NCBI GenBank assembly: GCA_964348755.1
Contig: CAYGDW010000007.1
Coordinates: 1-64,000 of the forward strand
Length of the DNA: 64,000 nucleotides
DNA from: UBA7960 sp964348755
Lineage (GTDB): Bacteria > Bacteroidota > Bacteroidia > Bacteroidales > UBA7960
Direction of reading: 5' to 3'
The notes under the pieces are model-generated. The model was not told the DNA's origin. It saw only the letters and a program-made list of their open reading frames with translations, and did no database searches. Shown in pieces: positions 17,996 through 26,617 of this stretch. A program made the translations under genes and the position numbers. The stretch's first letter is position 1; every line of letters begins with the position of its first letter.

Positions 17996-18550
17996 ATGAT
18001 AAATAAAGAAACCCTCGAGATTTTGCGCAACGAGCTGTCGGTAAAAGCGAAAAACGGCATTGATTTTACCCTTGCAGCCAGCCTGGTATGGTTCGCTATT
18101 GCACTGGTATGGACCCTTGAAACCACAGCCTACAACAAATCGGCACTCACTTTCATTGGTGGGGGTATTATGCTTCCGCTTGCCTTTGGCTTTTCCAAAA
18201 TCCTTAAAACCACCTGGACCATTAAGCAGAATCCGATTCAGCCGCTTGGGCTCTGGCTCAATTTTGCCCAGGTGTTCTATTTTCCATTCCTGATTTTTGC
18301 ACTGTTACGCATTCCCGATTATTTTGTAATGGTCTATGCCATAATTACCGGGGCGCATTTCTTCCCTTACTCATGGTTTTACAACAATTGGTTTTATGCC
18401 ATTTTTGCCGGCATCATCAGCCTGGGCACACTTATTCTGGGTCTAACACTGCCCGCTGAAAAGTTCTTCTACATACCTTTATTCCTGAGCATTTGTCTCA
18501 TTCTCCTATCGGTATTGCTTTACCTCGACACCAATAAGAAACTGCCTTAG
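17996..18550 (+). CDS. integral membrane protein, DUF7010-like
   Basis: 184 residues with about five predicted transmembrane helices (for example residues 27-42, 50-66, 85-101, 107-120, 128-150, 155-175). It resembles a small uncharacterised membrane family (DUF7010, from memory). No catalytic motif is visible. It ends two bases before the aminotransferase-fold gene, so the two are probably co-expressed. TAACTTTA (17958-17965), one mismatch from the -7 consensus, stands 30 bases upstream of the ATG. Confidence 0.7.
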   Translation: MINKETLEILRNELSVKAKNGIDFTLAASLVWFAIALVWTLETTAYNKSALTFIGGGIMLPLAFGFSKILKTTWTIKQNPIQPLGLWLNFAQVFYFPFLIFALLRIPDYFVMVYAIITGAHFFPYSWFYNNWFYAIFAGIISLGTLILGLTLPAEKFFYIPLFLSICLILLSVLLYLDTNKKLP

Positions 18551-18552
18551 CC

Positions 18553-19740
18553 ATGAAAATGAATTATGACTTTATTAAAATCCGAAAGGATTTTGGAGTA
18601 ACCCACCGAAAAGCATATTTTCAAAGTGCGGGCATGTCGCCAATTCCCCGTAAGGTGCTGAAAACCATTTGCAAATCGTATGAGAAGATTTACCTGCATG
18701 GCGATGAATTTTGGCCGCAGGACCTGGAGCTGGTGGGCGATTTGCGCAAAATGCTGGGCAGGCATATAAACACTGATGGCCAAAATGTACAATTTCTGCA
18801 CAACACCTCACTGGCATTTTCATTGGTTGCGCTTTCGCTAAAAAGAACTTTTGGCAACGACATTAATCTTGTATCACTCTGGGATGAGTTTCCGGCTACC
18901 ACAGTGCCTTTCGAATACCAGGGCATCAAAATAAAATATGTTAAACCCAGTCAAGGGCGCTATGAGGTTGAGCAAATTATTGAGGCTGTTGATGAGCAAA
19001 CCCGAGGCATAGTTTGCTCATTTGTGCAATATGGCACGGGTTTCAGGCTCAACCTTGAAGCCCTGGGCCATGCAGCCAAAGAAAAAGGGCTGCTTTTTAT
19101 GGTAAATGCCACTCAGGGGTTCCCTATTTTCCCTATTGATGTTGAGGCAATGCACATTGATGTTCTTTGCGCTTCGTTGCACAAGTTGGGTTGTGCAGCC
19201 CATGTGGGCACATTGTTTTTTACCGCTCCCGCTTACCGCGAAAGATTTAGAGCACCTATTGCAGGCTGGCTTTCAGTATTGCCCCCTCCCAACGATTTTA
19301 TCCCCACGGCCAAAGGCGAACCACTGCAAATACACTCTGATGCAAACCAATATTGTTTCGGAACAATAAACCTCCAGGCGCTAATTGGCTTAAAAACAGC
19401 CTTTGAATACATGGGAAAGATTGGTTGGGAAAACATTCGCATTTATATAAATATGCTAATTGCCAGGGCTATATTTAAACTTCGGCAGATACCCGAAGTG
19501 GAGATTATAAGCCCGCACAGCCACCCGCACGAACAATCGGGCATTATCAGTTTTAACCTGAGCAACTACAACAATGCCCAATGTGTGGAATTTCTCGAAA
19601 AAAAGGGAATTATAACTTCATTGAGGCAAAACAATATAAGGATATCGTGCAATTTTTTTAATAACAAAAGAGATATTGACAACCTGGCCGAAGGCTTACT
19701 CGAATTTTTTGAAACGGCCAAAAGTCCAGCCAAAATTTAA
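18553..19740 (+). CDS. class V aminotransferase-fold PLP enzyme with altered active site
   Basis: 395-residue fold-type I PLP enzyme (class V, cysteine desulfurase/isopenicillin epimerase-like). The Schiff-base lysine is K211 in ASLHKLG. The segment that normally carries the Asp pairing with the pyridine nitrogen of PLP reads MVNATQGF: Asn185 (codon AAT) replaces the Asp, while the following Gln of the D-x-x-Q pattern is kept. This change usually alters or abolishes normal transamination, so the activity may be unusual. It is tightly coupled to the upstream membrane protein gene (2-base gap). No exact function is assigned. Confidence 0.8.
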   Translation: MKMNYDFIKIRKDFGVTHRKAYFQSAGMSPIPRKVLKTICKSYEKIYLHGDEFWPQDLELVGDLRKMLGRHINTDGQNVQFLHNTSLAFSLVALSLKRTFGNDINLVSLWDEFPATTVPFEYQGIKIKYVKPSQGRYEVEQIIEAVDEQTRGIVCSFVQYGTGFRLNLEALGHAAKEKGLLFMVNATQGFPIFPIDVEAMHIDVLCASLHKLGCAAHVGTLFFTAPAYRERFRAPIAGWLSVLPPPNDFIPTAKGEPLQIHSDANQYCFGTINLQALIGLKTAFEYMGKIGWENIRIYINMLIARAIFKLRQIPEVEIISPHSHPHEQSGIISFNLSNYNNAQCVEFLEKKGIITSLRQNNIRISCNFFNNKRDIDNLAEGLLEFFETAKSPAKI

Positions 19741-19862
19741 TGCAGCGAAAACGGATGCCAATCCTGGACGGGGACCTAATTTCAAACCGGCCTCCTGACC
19801 TTACAATAATATGGCAGACATTTACTTTATTGCTTTTCCCCAGCAGGTATAACAGCGGGGTT

Positions 19863-21275
19863 TCAGGCCAACAAATCATAGGCAGCCTGGCTTACAATTT
19901 CCCAGGCCTGCTTTACATGCCTTTCTTCTGTTGCGCGCGAGCCAATGGCCAGGCGTATGGTATAATTGCCTCTTAGGCTGGTGTGGGTCATAAACACCCG
20001 CCCGTTTGAGTTTATTTTTTGCAAAAGCTCCTGGTTCAATTTATTCAGTTGTTCTTGCTTCATATTGCCAGGGTTTAGCCTGAAACACACAAGACTTAGA
20101 TGCACCGGGGCCATTATTTCGAACCGATTGTCGGATCCAATCCAACTTTCAAAAAGCCAAGCCAACCTTACATGCTCACGCACCATTTTTTGTATGCCTT
20201 CAATTCCGTAGCTTCTTATAACAAACCAAAGTTTAAGTGCCCTAAACCGGCGCCCGAGCTGAATGCCCCAGTCGCGGTAATTCTTTACTTGATGGTCGGC
20301 GGAGGTTTTCAGGTATTCGGGATGGATCTCGAAAGTTTGTATCAGCATTCCCGGGTCCTTTACAAAATAGGCTGTGCAGTCGAAGTTGGTGAGCATCCAT
20401 TTGTGCGGATTAAAAACAAAGGAGTCGGCATGTTCTGTTCCTTTCATAAAGCCGCGCAGTTCGGGCACCACGGCGGCGGTTCCGGCGAAAGCCGCATCTA
20501 CATGAAGCCAAATGTGGTACTTTTTACAAATGGCAGCTATGGCATCAACCGGGTCCATGGCCATGCTCGAAGTGCTGCCCAGCGCGGCAACCACGCAGGC
20601 AGGCTGATATCCGGCTGCCTGGTCTTCATTAATGGCCTGCTCAAGAGCGACCGGGTTCATGGAAAAAGCGGAGTCGGTTTGAATAAAGCAAAGGTTTTCC
20701 TTGCCATATCCGGCAATCTTCATGCCCTTTTCTATGCTCGAGTGGGTTTCGGTGCTGGTATAAACCCTTAGTCTTTTCTGTATGCCTTTTTGGTTCGATT
20801 GCAGGTTGGTAGCTTTTTCGCGGGCTGTAAGCAGAGCGCAAAGGGTAGCGGTTGAGGCGGTATCCTGTATTACCCCGGTAAAAGTGCCGGGTAGCCCAAT
20901 CATTTGCCGAAGCCAGTCTAATACGCGTTCTTCGAGCTCGGCAGCAGCAGGCGAAGTTTGCCAAATCATGCATTGAGCCCCCAAACCGGCTGTCAACAAC
21001 TCGCCAAGCACCGAGGCCGGACTGTTGTTGGCCGGGAAGTAAGCCATCCAGCCCGGATGCTGCCAATGAGTAATGCCCGGCAAAATTTTTTGCTTAAAGT
21101 CGTTGAAAATATGATCTATAGACTCCGCCTGCTGCGGTGCAGAGGCAGGAAGCTGTCCCAGAATGTCGCCCGGTTTAACATTGGGTTTCACAGGGTAATT
21201 TTCAATATCCTCAAAATAATTGGCCAGCCAGTCAATAAAATCGTGGCCATATTTGCGAAAGCTTTTGGTGTCCAT
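19863..21275 (-). CDS. pyridoxal-dependent decarboxylase, aromatic-L-amino-acid decarboxylase type
   Basis: 470-residue group II PLP decarboxylase. Features: HPGWMAYFPANNSPAS near residue 73 (substrate loop of the AADC/TDC class), HVDAAFAG with the PLP-binding Asp260, and the Schiff-base lysine K292 in NPHKWM. The length and pattern fit the aromatic amino acid (Phe/Tyr/Trp/DOPA) decarboxylases rather than glutamate decarboxylase. Substrate is not fixed by sequence. Monocistronic, convergent with the class V enzyme; a TAATTTTG box (21320-21327) lies 45 bases upstream. Confidence 0.88.
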   Translation of the reverse strand: MDTKSFRKYGHDFIDWLANYFEDIENYPVKPNVKPGDILGQLPASAPQQAESIDHIFNDFKQKILPGITHWQHPGWMAYFPANNSPASVLGELLTAGLGAQCMIWQTSPAAAELEERVLDWLRQMIGLPGTFTGVIQDTASTATLCALLTAREKATNLQSNQKGIQKRLRVYTSTETHSSIEKGMKIAGYGKENLCFIQTDSAFSMNPVALEQAINEDQAAGYQPACVVAALGSTSSMAMDPVDAIAAICKKYHIWLHVDAAFAGTAAVVPELRGFMKGTEHADSFVFNPHKWMLTNFDCTAYFVKDPGMLIQTFEIHPEYLKTSADHQVKNYRDWGIQLGRRFRALKLWFVIRSYGIEGIQKMVREHVRLAWLFESWIGSDNRFEIMAPVHLSLVCFRLNPGNMKQEQLNKLNQELLQKINSNGRVFMTHTSLRGNYTIRLAIGSRATEERHVKQAWEIVSQAAYDLLA

Positions 21276-21756
21276 GGTCTGAAATTGTGTAAGATAAGTT
21301 TATAGGTAAGCTACCCATTCAAAATTATGATTTTTAAGTCAAAGCTGCAGGCAATCTGAAGGCCGTTTTTGGGGTCGCAAAGAATTTTTTCAAAACCACA
21401 ACGGGCTTATAAATAGGCCGAATCAAAAGAGATTTATTTTTTCTCACGAACCAGACAAAATTGTTTTATAGCGGTTGTCAATAACAGCCAATATGCAGTA
21501 ATTAAGACTATTACACAGTTGGCAGGCATTCTGAGCGCTCAAAAAATAACTGAGGCCACCTCCCTTCGGCAATTTTTGATTACTTTTGGATGCGTTTTTG
21601 GCAGATATGGTTTCAAAATCCTCCGGCAAAATGAGTTTAAACCTTTGACTACTCACCCCGGCAAGTGGATTGAAAGCATATTTTTTTTTGCCTTTAGCAA
21701 ACCAAAAATGGCAAAAAAAGACTTCGGAAAATAAAAATTAACAAAACACATAAAAA
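21276..21756. other. 481-base intergenic region between decarboxylase and carboxyltransferase genes
   Basis: No convincing gene. On the minus strand TAATTTTG (21320-21327) is a likely -7 box for the decarboxylase. On the plus strand TACTTTTG (21581-21588) is an exact -7 match but lies 168 bases before the carboxyltransferase ATG, which would give a long 5' leader. That leader could form an A/T-rich hairpin, TTTTTTTGCC (21683-21692) with GGCAAAAAAA (21710-21719). A 71-codon frame at 21519-21734 has no recognisable features and starts upstream of the -7 box. Confidence 0.5.
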
Positions 21757-23304
21757 ATGTCTATTCAGCAAAAAACCCTTGATCTGAAAATGCGAATGCA
21801 AAAGGTGCTTTTGGGAGGTGGCCAAAAGGCTATTGAGAAGCAGGCAGCCTTGGGCAAGATGACCGCCCGCGAACGCATCATAGCTCTTCTTGATCCAAAT
21901 TCATTTCATGAGTACGACCTCTTTGTTGAGCATGCTGCCCGCGATTTTGACATGGACAAGAAGCAGTTGCCTGGCGATGGCGTTATTACGGGCACTGGCA
22001 CAATAGGTGGTTTCCCTGTTTGTGTTTTTGCCCAGGATTTTACGGTTGCAGGAGGTTCACTGGGATTGATGCATGCCCGCAAAATAACAAAGATTATGGA
22101 TCATGCAATGAACCTAAAAATTCCGCTTATTGGCATTAACGACTCGGGCGGGGCACGCATTCAGGAAGGAGTAAATTCTCTTGCCGGATATGGAGAAATT
22201 TTTTATAGAAACACCCAAGCCTCCGGAGTCATTCCGCAAATTTCAGTAATACTGGGGCCATGCGCAGGCGGCGCCGTTTATTCTCCAGCCCTAACCGACT
22301 TTGTTTTTGTGGTTGATAAAATTTCGAAAATGTTTATAACCGGGCCAGAGGTAATCAAGTCGGTGCTGGGCGAAGAAATAAGCATGGAAGAACTTGGCGG
22401 GGCAAGGGTTCACAGCGAAATTACAGGTAATGCCCACTTTTTTGCCGAGAGCGAAGCCGAATGTTTTGACCAGATAAAAAGGCTGATGACCTTTATTCCC
22501 TGGAATAACACCAAAAAGGCCGATCAGTTTCCGAAAAAGGCACCAAAAACAAAAGAGTTTCGCATAAGCAATATTATTCCGACCGACCCCCGCGAACCTT
22601 ACGATGTTCGAAAGGTTATACGCGCCATTAGCGACGACAGTGATTTCTTTGAAACTCAGGAGCTGTTTGCCGCCAATATAGTAATTGGTTTTGGCCGTAT
22701 TAACGGGCAAACGGTGGGATTTGTGGCCAACCAGCCTCTGGTGCTTGCCGGAGTGCTCGATGTGGACTCTTCAGACAAGGCCGCCAGGTTTATTCGTTAC
22801 TGCAACGCATTCAACATACCCCTGGTAACCCTGGTTGACCTTCCGGGTTATTTGCCTGGCATTGACCAGGAACATGCAGGTGTAATTCGCCATGGCGCAA
22901 AAATCCTCTATTCGTACAGCGAAGCCACCGTGCCAAAAATAACTGTTATTTTGCGAAAAGCATACGGAGGAGGTTATATAGCCATGTGCTCGCGACACCT
23001 GAATGCCGATTTTGTATTTGCCTGGCCTACCGCCGAAATTGCTGTAATGGGCCCCGAAGGCGCCGCCAATATAATTTTCCGGACAGAAATTATGAGTTCT
23101 GAAAATCCCGAAGAAACCAGGCGAAGCAAGGTAGAAGAATACAAACAGAAATTTGCCAACCCATACGTGGCAGCAGCCCACGGCTATATTGATGCCGTAA
23201 TTGAGCCCGATGACACCAGGCGCTTTGTGGTACATGCCCTCGAAATTTCTTCGCAGAAATCTGAAAAAAGCCCCGAGAAAAAGCACGGGCTACCCCCATT
23301 TTGA
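21757..23304 (+). CDS. acyl-CoA carboxylase/decarboxylase carboxyltransferase subunit (PccB/MmdA family)
   Basis: 515-residue carboxyltransferase that moves CO2 between biotin and propionyl-CoA/methylmalonyl-CoA. The two crotonase-like halves are visible: GINDSGGARIQEGV and GPCAGGAVYSPAL in the first, PGYLPG and RKAYGGGYIAM in the second. Length matches PccB (propionyl-CoA carboxylase beta) and MmdA (methylmalonyl-CoA decarboxylase alpha). A biotin carrier gene follows, but no biotin carboxylase or membrane beta subunit is in the window, so the two alternatives cannot be separated. Fermenting Bacteroidota often use it in propionate formation. Confidence 0.93.
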   Translation: MSIQQKTLDLKMRMQKVLLGGGQKAIEKQAALGKMTARERIIALLDPNSFHEYDLFVEHAARDFDMDKKQLPGDGVITGTGTIGGFPVCVFAQDFTVAGGSLGLMHARKITKIMDHAMNLKIPLIGINDSGGARIQEGVNSLAGYGEIFYRNTQASGVIPQISVILGPCAGGAVYSPALTDFVFVVDKISKMFITGPEVIKSVLGEEISMEELGGARVHSEITGNAHFFAESEAECFDQIKRLMTFIPWNNTKKADQFPKKAPKTKEFRISNIIPTDPREPYDVRKVIRAISDDSDFFETQELFAANIVIGFGRINGQTVGFVANQPLVLAGVLDVDSSDKAARFIRYCNAFNIPLVTLVDLPGYLPGIDQEHAGVIRHGAKILYSYSEATVPKITVILRKAYGGGYIAMCSRHLNADFVFAWPTAEIAVMGPEGAANIIFRTEIMSSENPEETRRSKVEEYKQKFANPYVAAAHGYIDAVIEPDDTRRFVVHALEISSQKSEKSPEKKHGLPPF

Positions 23305-23363
23305 TACACCCATTTCGAAAATCAAAACCAAGGCTTTTTAAAAAAAAATTAAATACCTGTGAA

Positions 23364-23705
23364 ATGGGATATAATAAGAAAACCGATGAATTAACTCAAC
23401 ATCAATTTGTTGATTTTGTGGTGGATGCCGATGTGTATAAAACTACGGTGAGCAAAAAATTTGCCCTTCGCAAGCCGTACGAAACACCGGATGCCCGAAA
23501 AATAACCTCGTTTATGCCCGGTACTATTCGCGAGGTTTTTGTTAATCCGGGGCAGGAAGTAAGCCAAAATTCAAAACTCTGCATACTCGAAGCCATGAAA
23601 ATGAAAAACGTGATTTTATCGCCATTAAATGGAAAGATAAAAGCAATTAATGTAAGTACGGGCCAAATGGTACCCAAGAATTTTGTGCTTATCGAACTCG
23701 AATAA
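23364..23705 (+). CDS. biotin carboxyl carrier protein (biotinyl domain)
   Basis: 113-residue biotin carrier partner of the preceding carboxyltransferase. The biotin-accepting lysine is K79 in EAMKM, about 34 residues from the C-terminus as usual. The first ~45 residues are a linker without repeats, shorter than the Pro/Ala-rich linkers of many sodium-pump carriers. The ATG at 23364 is preferred; a longer frame could only begin at TTG (23301), overlapping the carboxyltransferase stop. Acts in the cytosol or at the membrane depending on whether the complex is a carboxylase or a sodium-pumping decarboxylase. Confidence 0.87.
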   Translation: MGYNKKTDELTQHQFVDFVVDADVYKTTVSKKFALRKPYETPDARKITSFMPGTIREVFVNPGQEVSQNSKLCILEAMKMKNVILSPLNGKIKAINVSTGQMVPKNFVLIELE

Positions 23706-23733
23706 TCTTTTAACCGAATTTGACCAATTTTGC

Positions 23734-23759
23734 TCTCATGCCTGCAGGGTTGCATGAGG
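23734..23759 (+). terminator. weak hairpin after the biotin carrier gene
   Basis: CTCATGC (23735-23741) pairs with GCATGAG (23752-23758), loop of ten, followed after a few bases by six T. It is a possible terminator between the carboxyltransferase pair and rdgB, but stem and tail are weak. Confidence 0.4.
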
Positions 23760-23780
23760 ACAATTTTTTAAAGAAATGCA

Positions 23781-24356
23781 ATGGAATTGGTTTTTGCAAG
23801 CGGAAACGAACACAAACTTAAAGAAGTATCAAAAATACTCGGTAAAGATTTTAAATTATTGAGCCTGGGCGACATAGGCTGCCATGAAGAAATACCAGAA
23901 CCTTGGCCCTCACTTGAAGAGAACGCCTTGGCCAAGGCACGTTTTGTTTTTCAGGGTTTCGGGCTCAACTGTTTCTCCGACGATTCGGGGCTTGAAGTTT
24001 CTGCATTGGGGGGCAAACCCGGGGTAGAGTCGGCTCGTTATGCCGGCCCTGAAAAAAACTGCCGCCTCAATATGCAAAAGCTACTGCAAGAACTGGAACA
24101 CGAACCCAACCGTTATGCCCGGTTCAGGGCCGTAATTGCATTGATTTTAAATGGGCGCGAACACCTTTTTGAAGGCATGGTAAACGGCACCATTGCTTAT
24201 GCCCCAAAAGGCAACAGAGGGTTTGGATACGACCCGGTATTTATTCCGGAAGGTTACTCATATTCATTTGGAGAGCTCCCCTTTGGTGTTAAAAACACTC
24301 TGAGTCATCGATACAGGGCCATTGAAAAAATGAGAGACTTCCTTTTAAAAATGTAA
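23781..24356 (+). CDS. rdgB: XTP/dITP pyrophosphatase (RdgB/HAM1)
   Basis: Removes inosine, xanthosine and other non-canonical purine nucleoside triphosphates by hydrolysis to the monophosphate. 191 residues, standard length. Motifs: ASGNEHKLKE at the N-terminus, SDDSGLEVSALGG PGVESARYAG in the middle, GFGYDPVF and SHR near the end. It follows the biotin carrier gene by 75 bases; no functional link is evident. Confidence 0.94.
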   Translation: MELVFASGNEHKLKEVSKILGKDFKLLSLGDIGCHEEIPEPWPSLEENALAKARFVFQGFGLNCFSDDSGLEVSALGGKPGVESARYAGPEKNCRLNMQKLLQELEHEPNRYARFRAVIALILNGREHLFEGMVNGTIAYAPKGNRGFGYDPVFIPEGYSYSFGELPFGVKNTLSHRYRAIEKMRDFLLKM

Positions 24357-24404
24357 ACCCCGCGAATTTGAATGCCCTTTAAAACCAACTGACCCCAGGC
24401 AGGT

Positions 24405-25388
24405 TTAACCAATGGCTTCACGAATTACTATTGAAAACAACTCTGTAATTGAAATACCCGCAAAGGCAGCCTGCTGAGGTACTATGCTTGCCTGCGACAT
24501 GCCTGGAGTAATGTTAGCCTCCAGAAAATACAATACGCCTTTTGATAATATGTAGTCGATGCGGGCAATGCCTTTGAGTTCAAATTTTTCATAAAGAAAT
24601 CCGGTTGTCTGCTGCACCTTTTCAATAAATTCTGCCGAAACTCTGGCTGGCGTAATTTCATCGGAAGCACCCTTGGTGTATTTTGCTTCAAAATCGAAAA
24701 AATTTGAACTTGTTTTACTTACAATTTCGGTAACAGGCAGCACCCTAACCTTTCCGCTTTGGGTAAATGCGCCGCAAGTTAGCTCTGTGCCCTCAATATA
24801 TTCTTCGACCAGCACTTCGTTGTCGTGCAAAAAGCCTGTTTCTATTGCCGCAATCAATGCTTGCTCATTCCTTACGAAGCTTGTGCCAAGGCTCGACCCG
24901 CCCTTATTGGGTTTAACAAAAACCGGGAGATTTACCTTTGCGAGCACTTGCCCCAGCGAAGGCATCTGGCTTTGCCTGAATTTAACCGAACGGGCTACAG
25001 CAACGCCCCAATGTGCAACAAGCTGGTTGCAGAAATACTTGTTGAATGTTAAGGCCGAGGCTAATAAACCCGAAGTAGTGTAAGGAATACCCAACAGTTC
25101 AAAGTATCCCTGCAACCTTCCGTCTTCGCCCGGAGTACCGTGTATGGTTATGAAAGCACAATCAAAACTGATTTTTTCTCCAAAAGGGCTGATGGAAAAA
25201 TCGTTTTTGTCAACTGGAAACTCCTGGCCGTTGTCGGCAAGGTACACCCATTTGGATTTATTGACCAGGATGGTGTAAACTTCAAAAAGAGTGTGGTCCA
25301 TGTGTTTTTTGATCATGCGGGCGCTCTCAATGGAGATAACATATTCGCCTGAGTCGCCTCCGGCAACAAGTGCAATATTTTTTTTCAT
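24405..25388 (-). CDS. ddl: D-alanine--D-alanine ligase
   Basis: Cytosolic ATP-grasp ligase that makes D-Ala-D-Ala for peptidoglycan. 327 residues. Motifs: ALVAGGDSGEYVISIESA at the N-terminus, HGTPGEDGRLQG, the ATP-grasp segment VFVKPNKGGSSLGTS, and EANITPGMSQ near the C-terminus with the metal ligands. It diverges from the PASTA protein gene. I recall ddl, PASTA and RluD-like genes as neighbours in many Bacteroidota. Confidence 0.95.
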   Translation of the reverse strand: MKKNIALVAGGDSGEYVISIESARMIKKHMDHTLFEVYTILVNKSKWVYLADNGQEFPVDKNDFSISPFGEKISFDCAFITIHGTPGEDGRLQGYFELLGIPYTTSGLLASALTFNKYFCNQLVAHWGVAVARSVKFRQSQMPSLGQVLAKVNLPVFVKPNKGGSSLGTSFVRNEQALIAAIETGFLHDNEVLVEEYIEGTELTCGAFTQSGKVRVLPVTEIVSKTSSNFFDFEAKYTKGASDEITPARVSAEFIEKVQQTTGFLYEKFELKGIARIDYILSKGVLYFLEANITPGMSQASIVPQQAAFAGISITELFSIVIREAIG

Positions 25389-25546
25389 TGCAGAAGATTC
25401 TTAAAATCAGTAATTTAGCTGGTGGGTTAGGTGGGGTGTTGCCAATTGCAAAACCCAAAGCAAACTTAAGAAAAAAAGGGCAGGGAGGCCCGGGCAATTA
25501 AAATCGCATTTTATTAGTATTTTTACAGTCAAATAATAGCTTTATA

Positions 25547-26557
25547 ATGAGTTTCCGCGAATTTATAAAAAGCAAGCGTTTTGTGCGCCATTTGCTTTTG
25601 GCCGTTGGTGCCGGCATAGTAATTATGTGGGTAGCCCTCAGATTGCTCGACGTTTACACCCTGCACGGGCGCACCATTACCGTACCTGATTTGACTGGCC
25701 TTACCGAGAATGAAGTATCTACAGTTGTCAGAAAGATGAATCTGAGGTATGTGGTAAACGACTCAATTTTTGATGATTTTCGGCCCAAAGGCACCGTCGC
25801 TGCCCAGGATCCGGTGGCCGGCTCAGAAGTAAAAAAACGCCGCACCATATACCTTACAAAGGTAGCTGTATTGCCCGAAATGGTACCCATGCCCGACCTG
25901 ATTGACCTGTCGATGCGCCAGGCCCTGGCATTGCTCAATGCTTACGGGCTTAAGGTGGGAAATATGGAATACCGCCACGATATTGCACAAAATGCCATTT
26001 TGCAGCAAAAAATCAATTCAGGGGTCATTGAACCCGGAACCCTTTTAGAAAAAGGCACTGCCATAGACCTTGTAATTGGACGTGGCCTGGGCGAAATGAG
26101 CGTTGCAGTGCCTGTTGTTATTGGCATGACCCGAACCGAAGCCATTGCAGCCCTCAATGCCGTGTCGTTAAATATTGGAGAGGAGCAATTCATTGACAGC
26201 CAAAACGATAACCCACGGGTGTATCAACAAACGCCCGATCCCACCCAAAGCAGGCTGTTTCTGCAGGCCGGCAGCGCCGTAAACCTGGTTTACCGCTCAG
26301 GTACGCGATTCGATTTCGAACAACACATAGCGAGTATTTCAACGGTTTCTGTCCCATTTCTTTTTGGAAAAACCCCCGATGAGGTACTGCAAACCCTAAG
26401 CGAAAATTCACTTGAGTTGGGCAATGAAACATTCGAAAATAACGTTTCAAGACAAAATGCACGGGTTTACCGGCAGGAGCCTGACCATAACCAGGATGCC
26501 CTGATTAGAAGGGGGGCAAAAATTGACGTTTGGTACCGTTCAATCGATCAGTTTTAA
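25547..26557 (+). CDS. membrane-anchored PASTA domain protein
   Basis: 336 residues: a short cytoplasmic N-terminus, one transmembrane helix (~18-36), then about four PASTA repeats outside the membrane (roughly 43-108, 112-180, 187-253, 266-335), each beginning with a V-P-x-L/V-x-G-type segment such as VPDLTGLTENEV. PASTA repeats bind peptidoglycan fragments or D-Ala-D-Ala-containing stem peptides. There is no kinase or transpeptidase domain, so it is a stand-alone sensor or scaffold. Position opposite ddl fits a cell-wall role. Confidence 0.9.
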   Translation: MSFREFIKSKRFVRHLLLAVGAGIVIMWVALRLLDVYTLHGRTITVPDLTGLTENEVSTVVRKMNLRYVVNDSIFDDFRPKGTVAAQDPVAGSEVKKRRTIYLTKVAVLPEMVPMPDLIDLSMRQALALLNAYGLKVGNMEYRHDIAQNAILQQKINSGVIEPGTLLEKGTAIDLVIGRGLGEMSVAVPVVIGMTRTEAIAALNAVSLNIGEEQFIDSQNDNPRVYQQTPDPTQSRLFLQAGSAVNLVYRSGTRFDFEQHIASISTVSVPFLFGKTPDEVLQTLSENSLELGNETFENNVSRQNARVYRQEPDHNQDALIRRGAKIDVWYRSIDQF

Positions 26558-26617
26558 ATTTGTTGAGGTAAATGAATGCAATCCATTAGGGGCGGCAATA
26601 CAGAAAAAAGGGATTTA

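Noticed and set aside
23301..23363. Upstream extension of the biotin carrier protein from a TTG codon
   Set aside because: It overlaps the carboxyltransferase stop and is Lys/Arg-rich without domain similarity; a normal ATG is at 23364.
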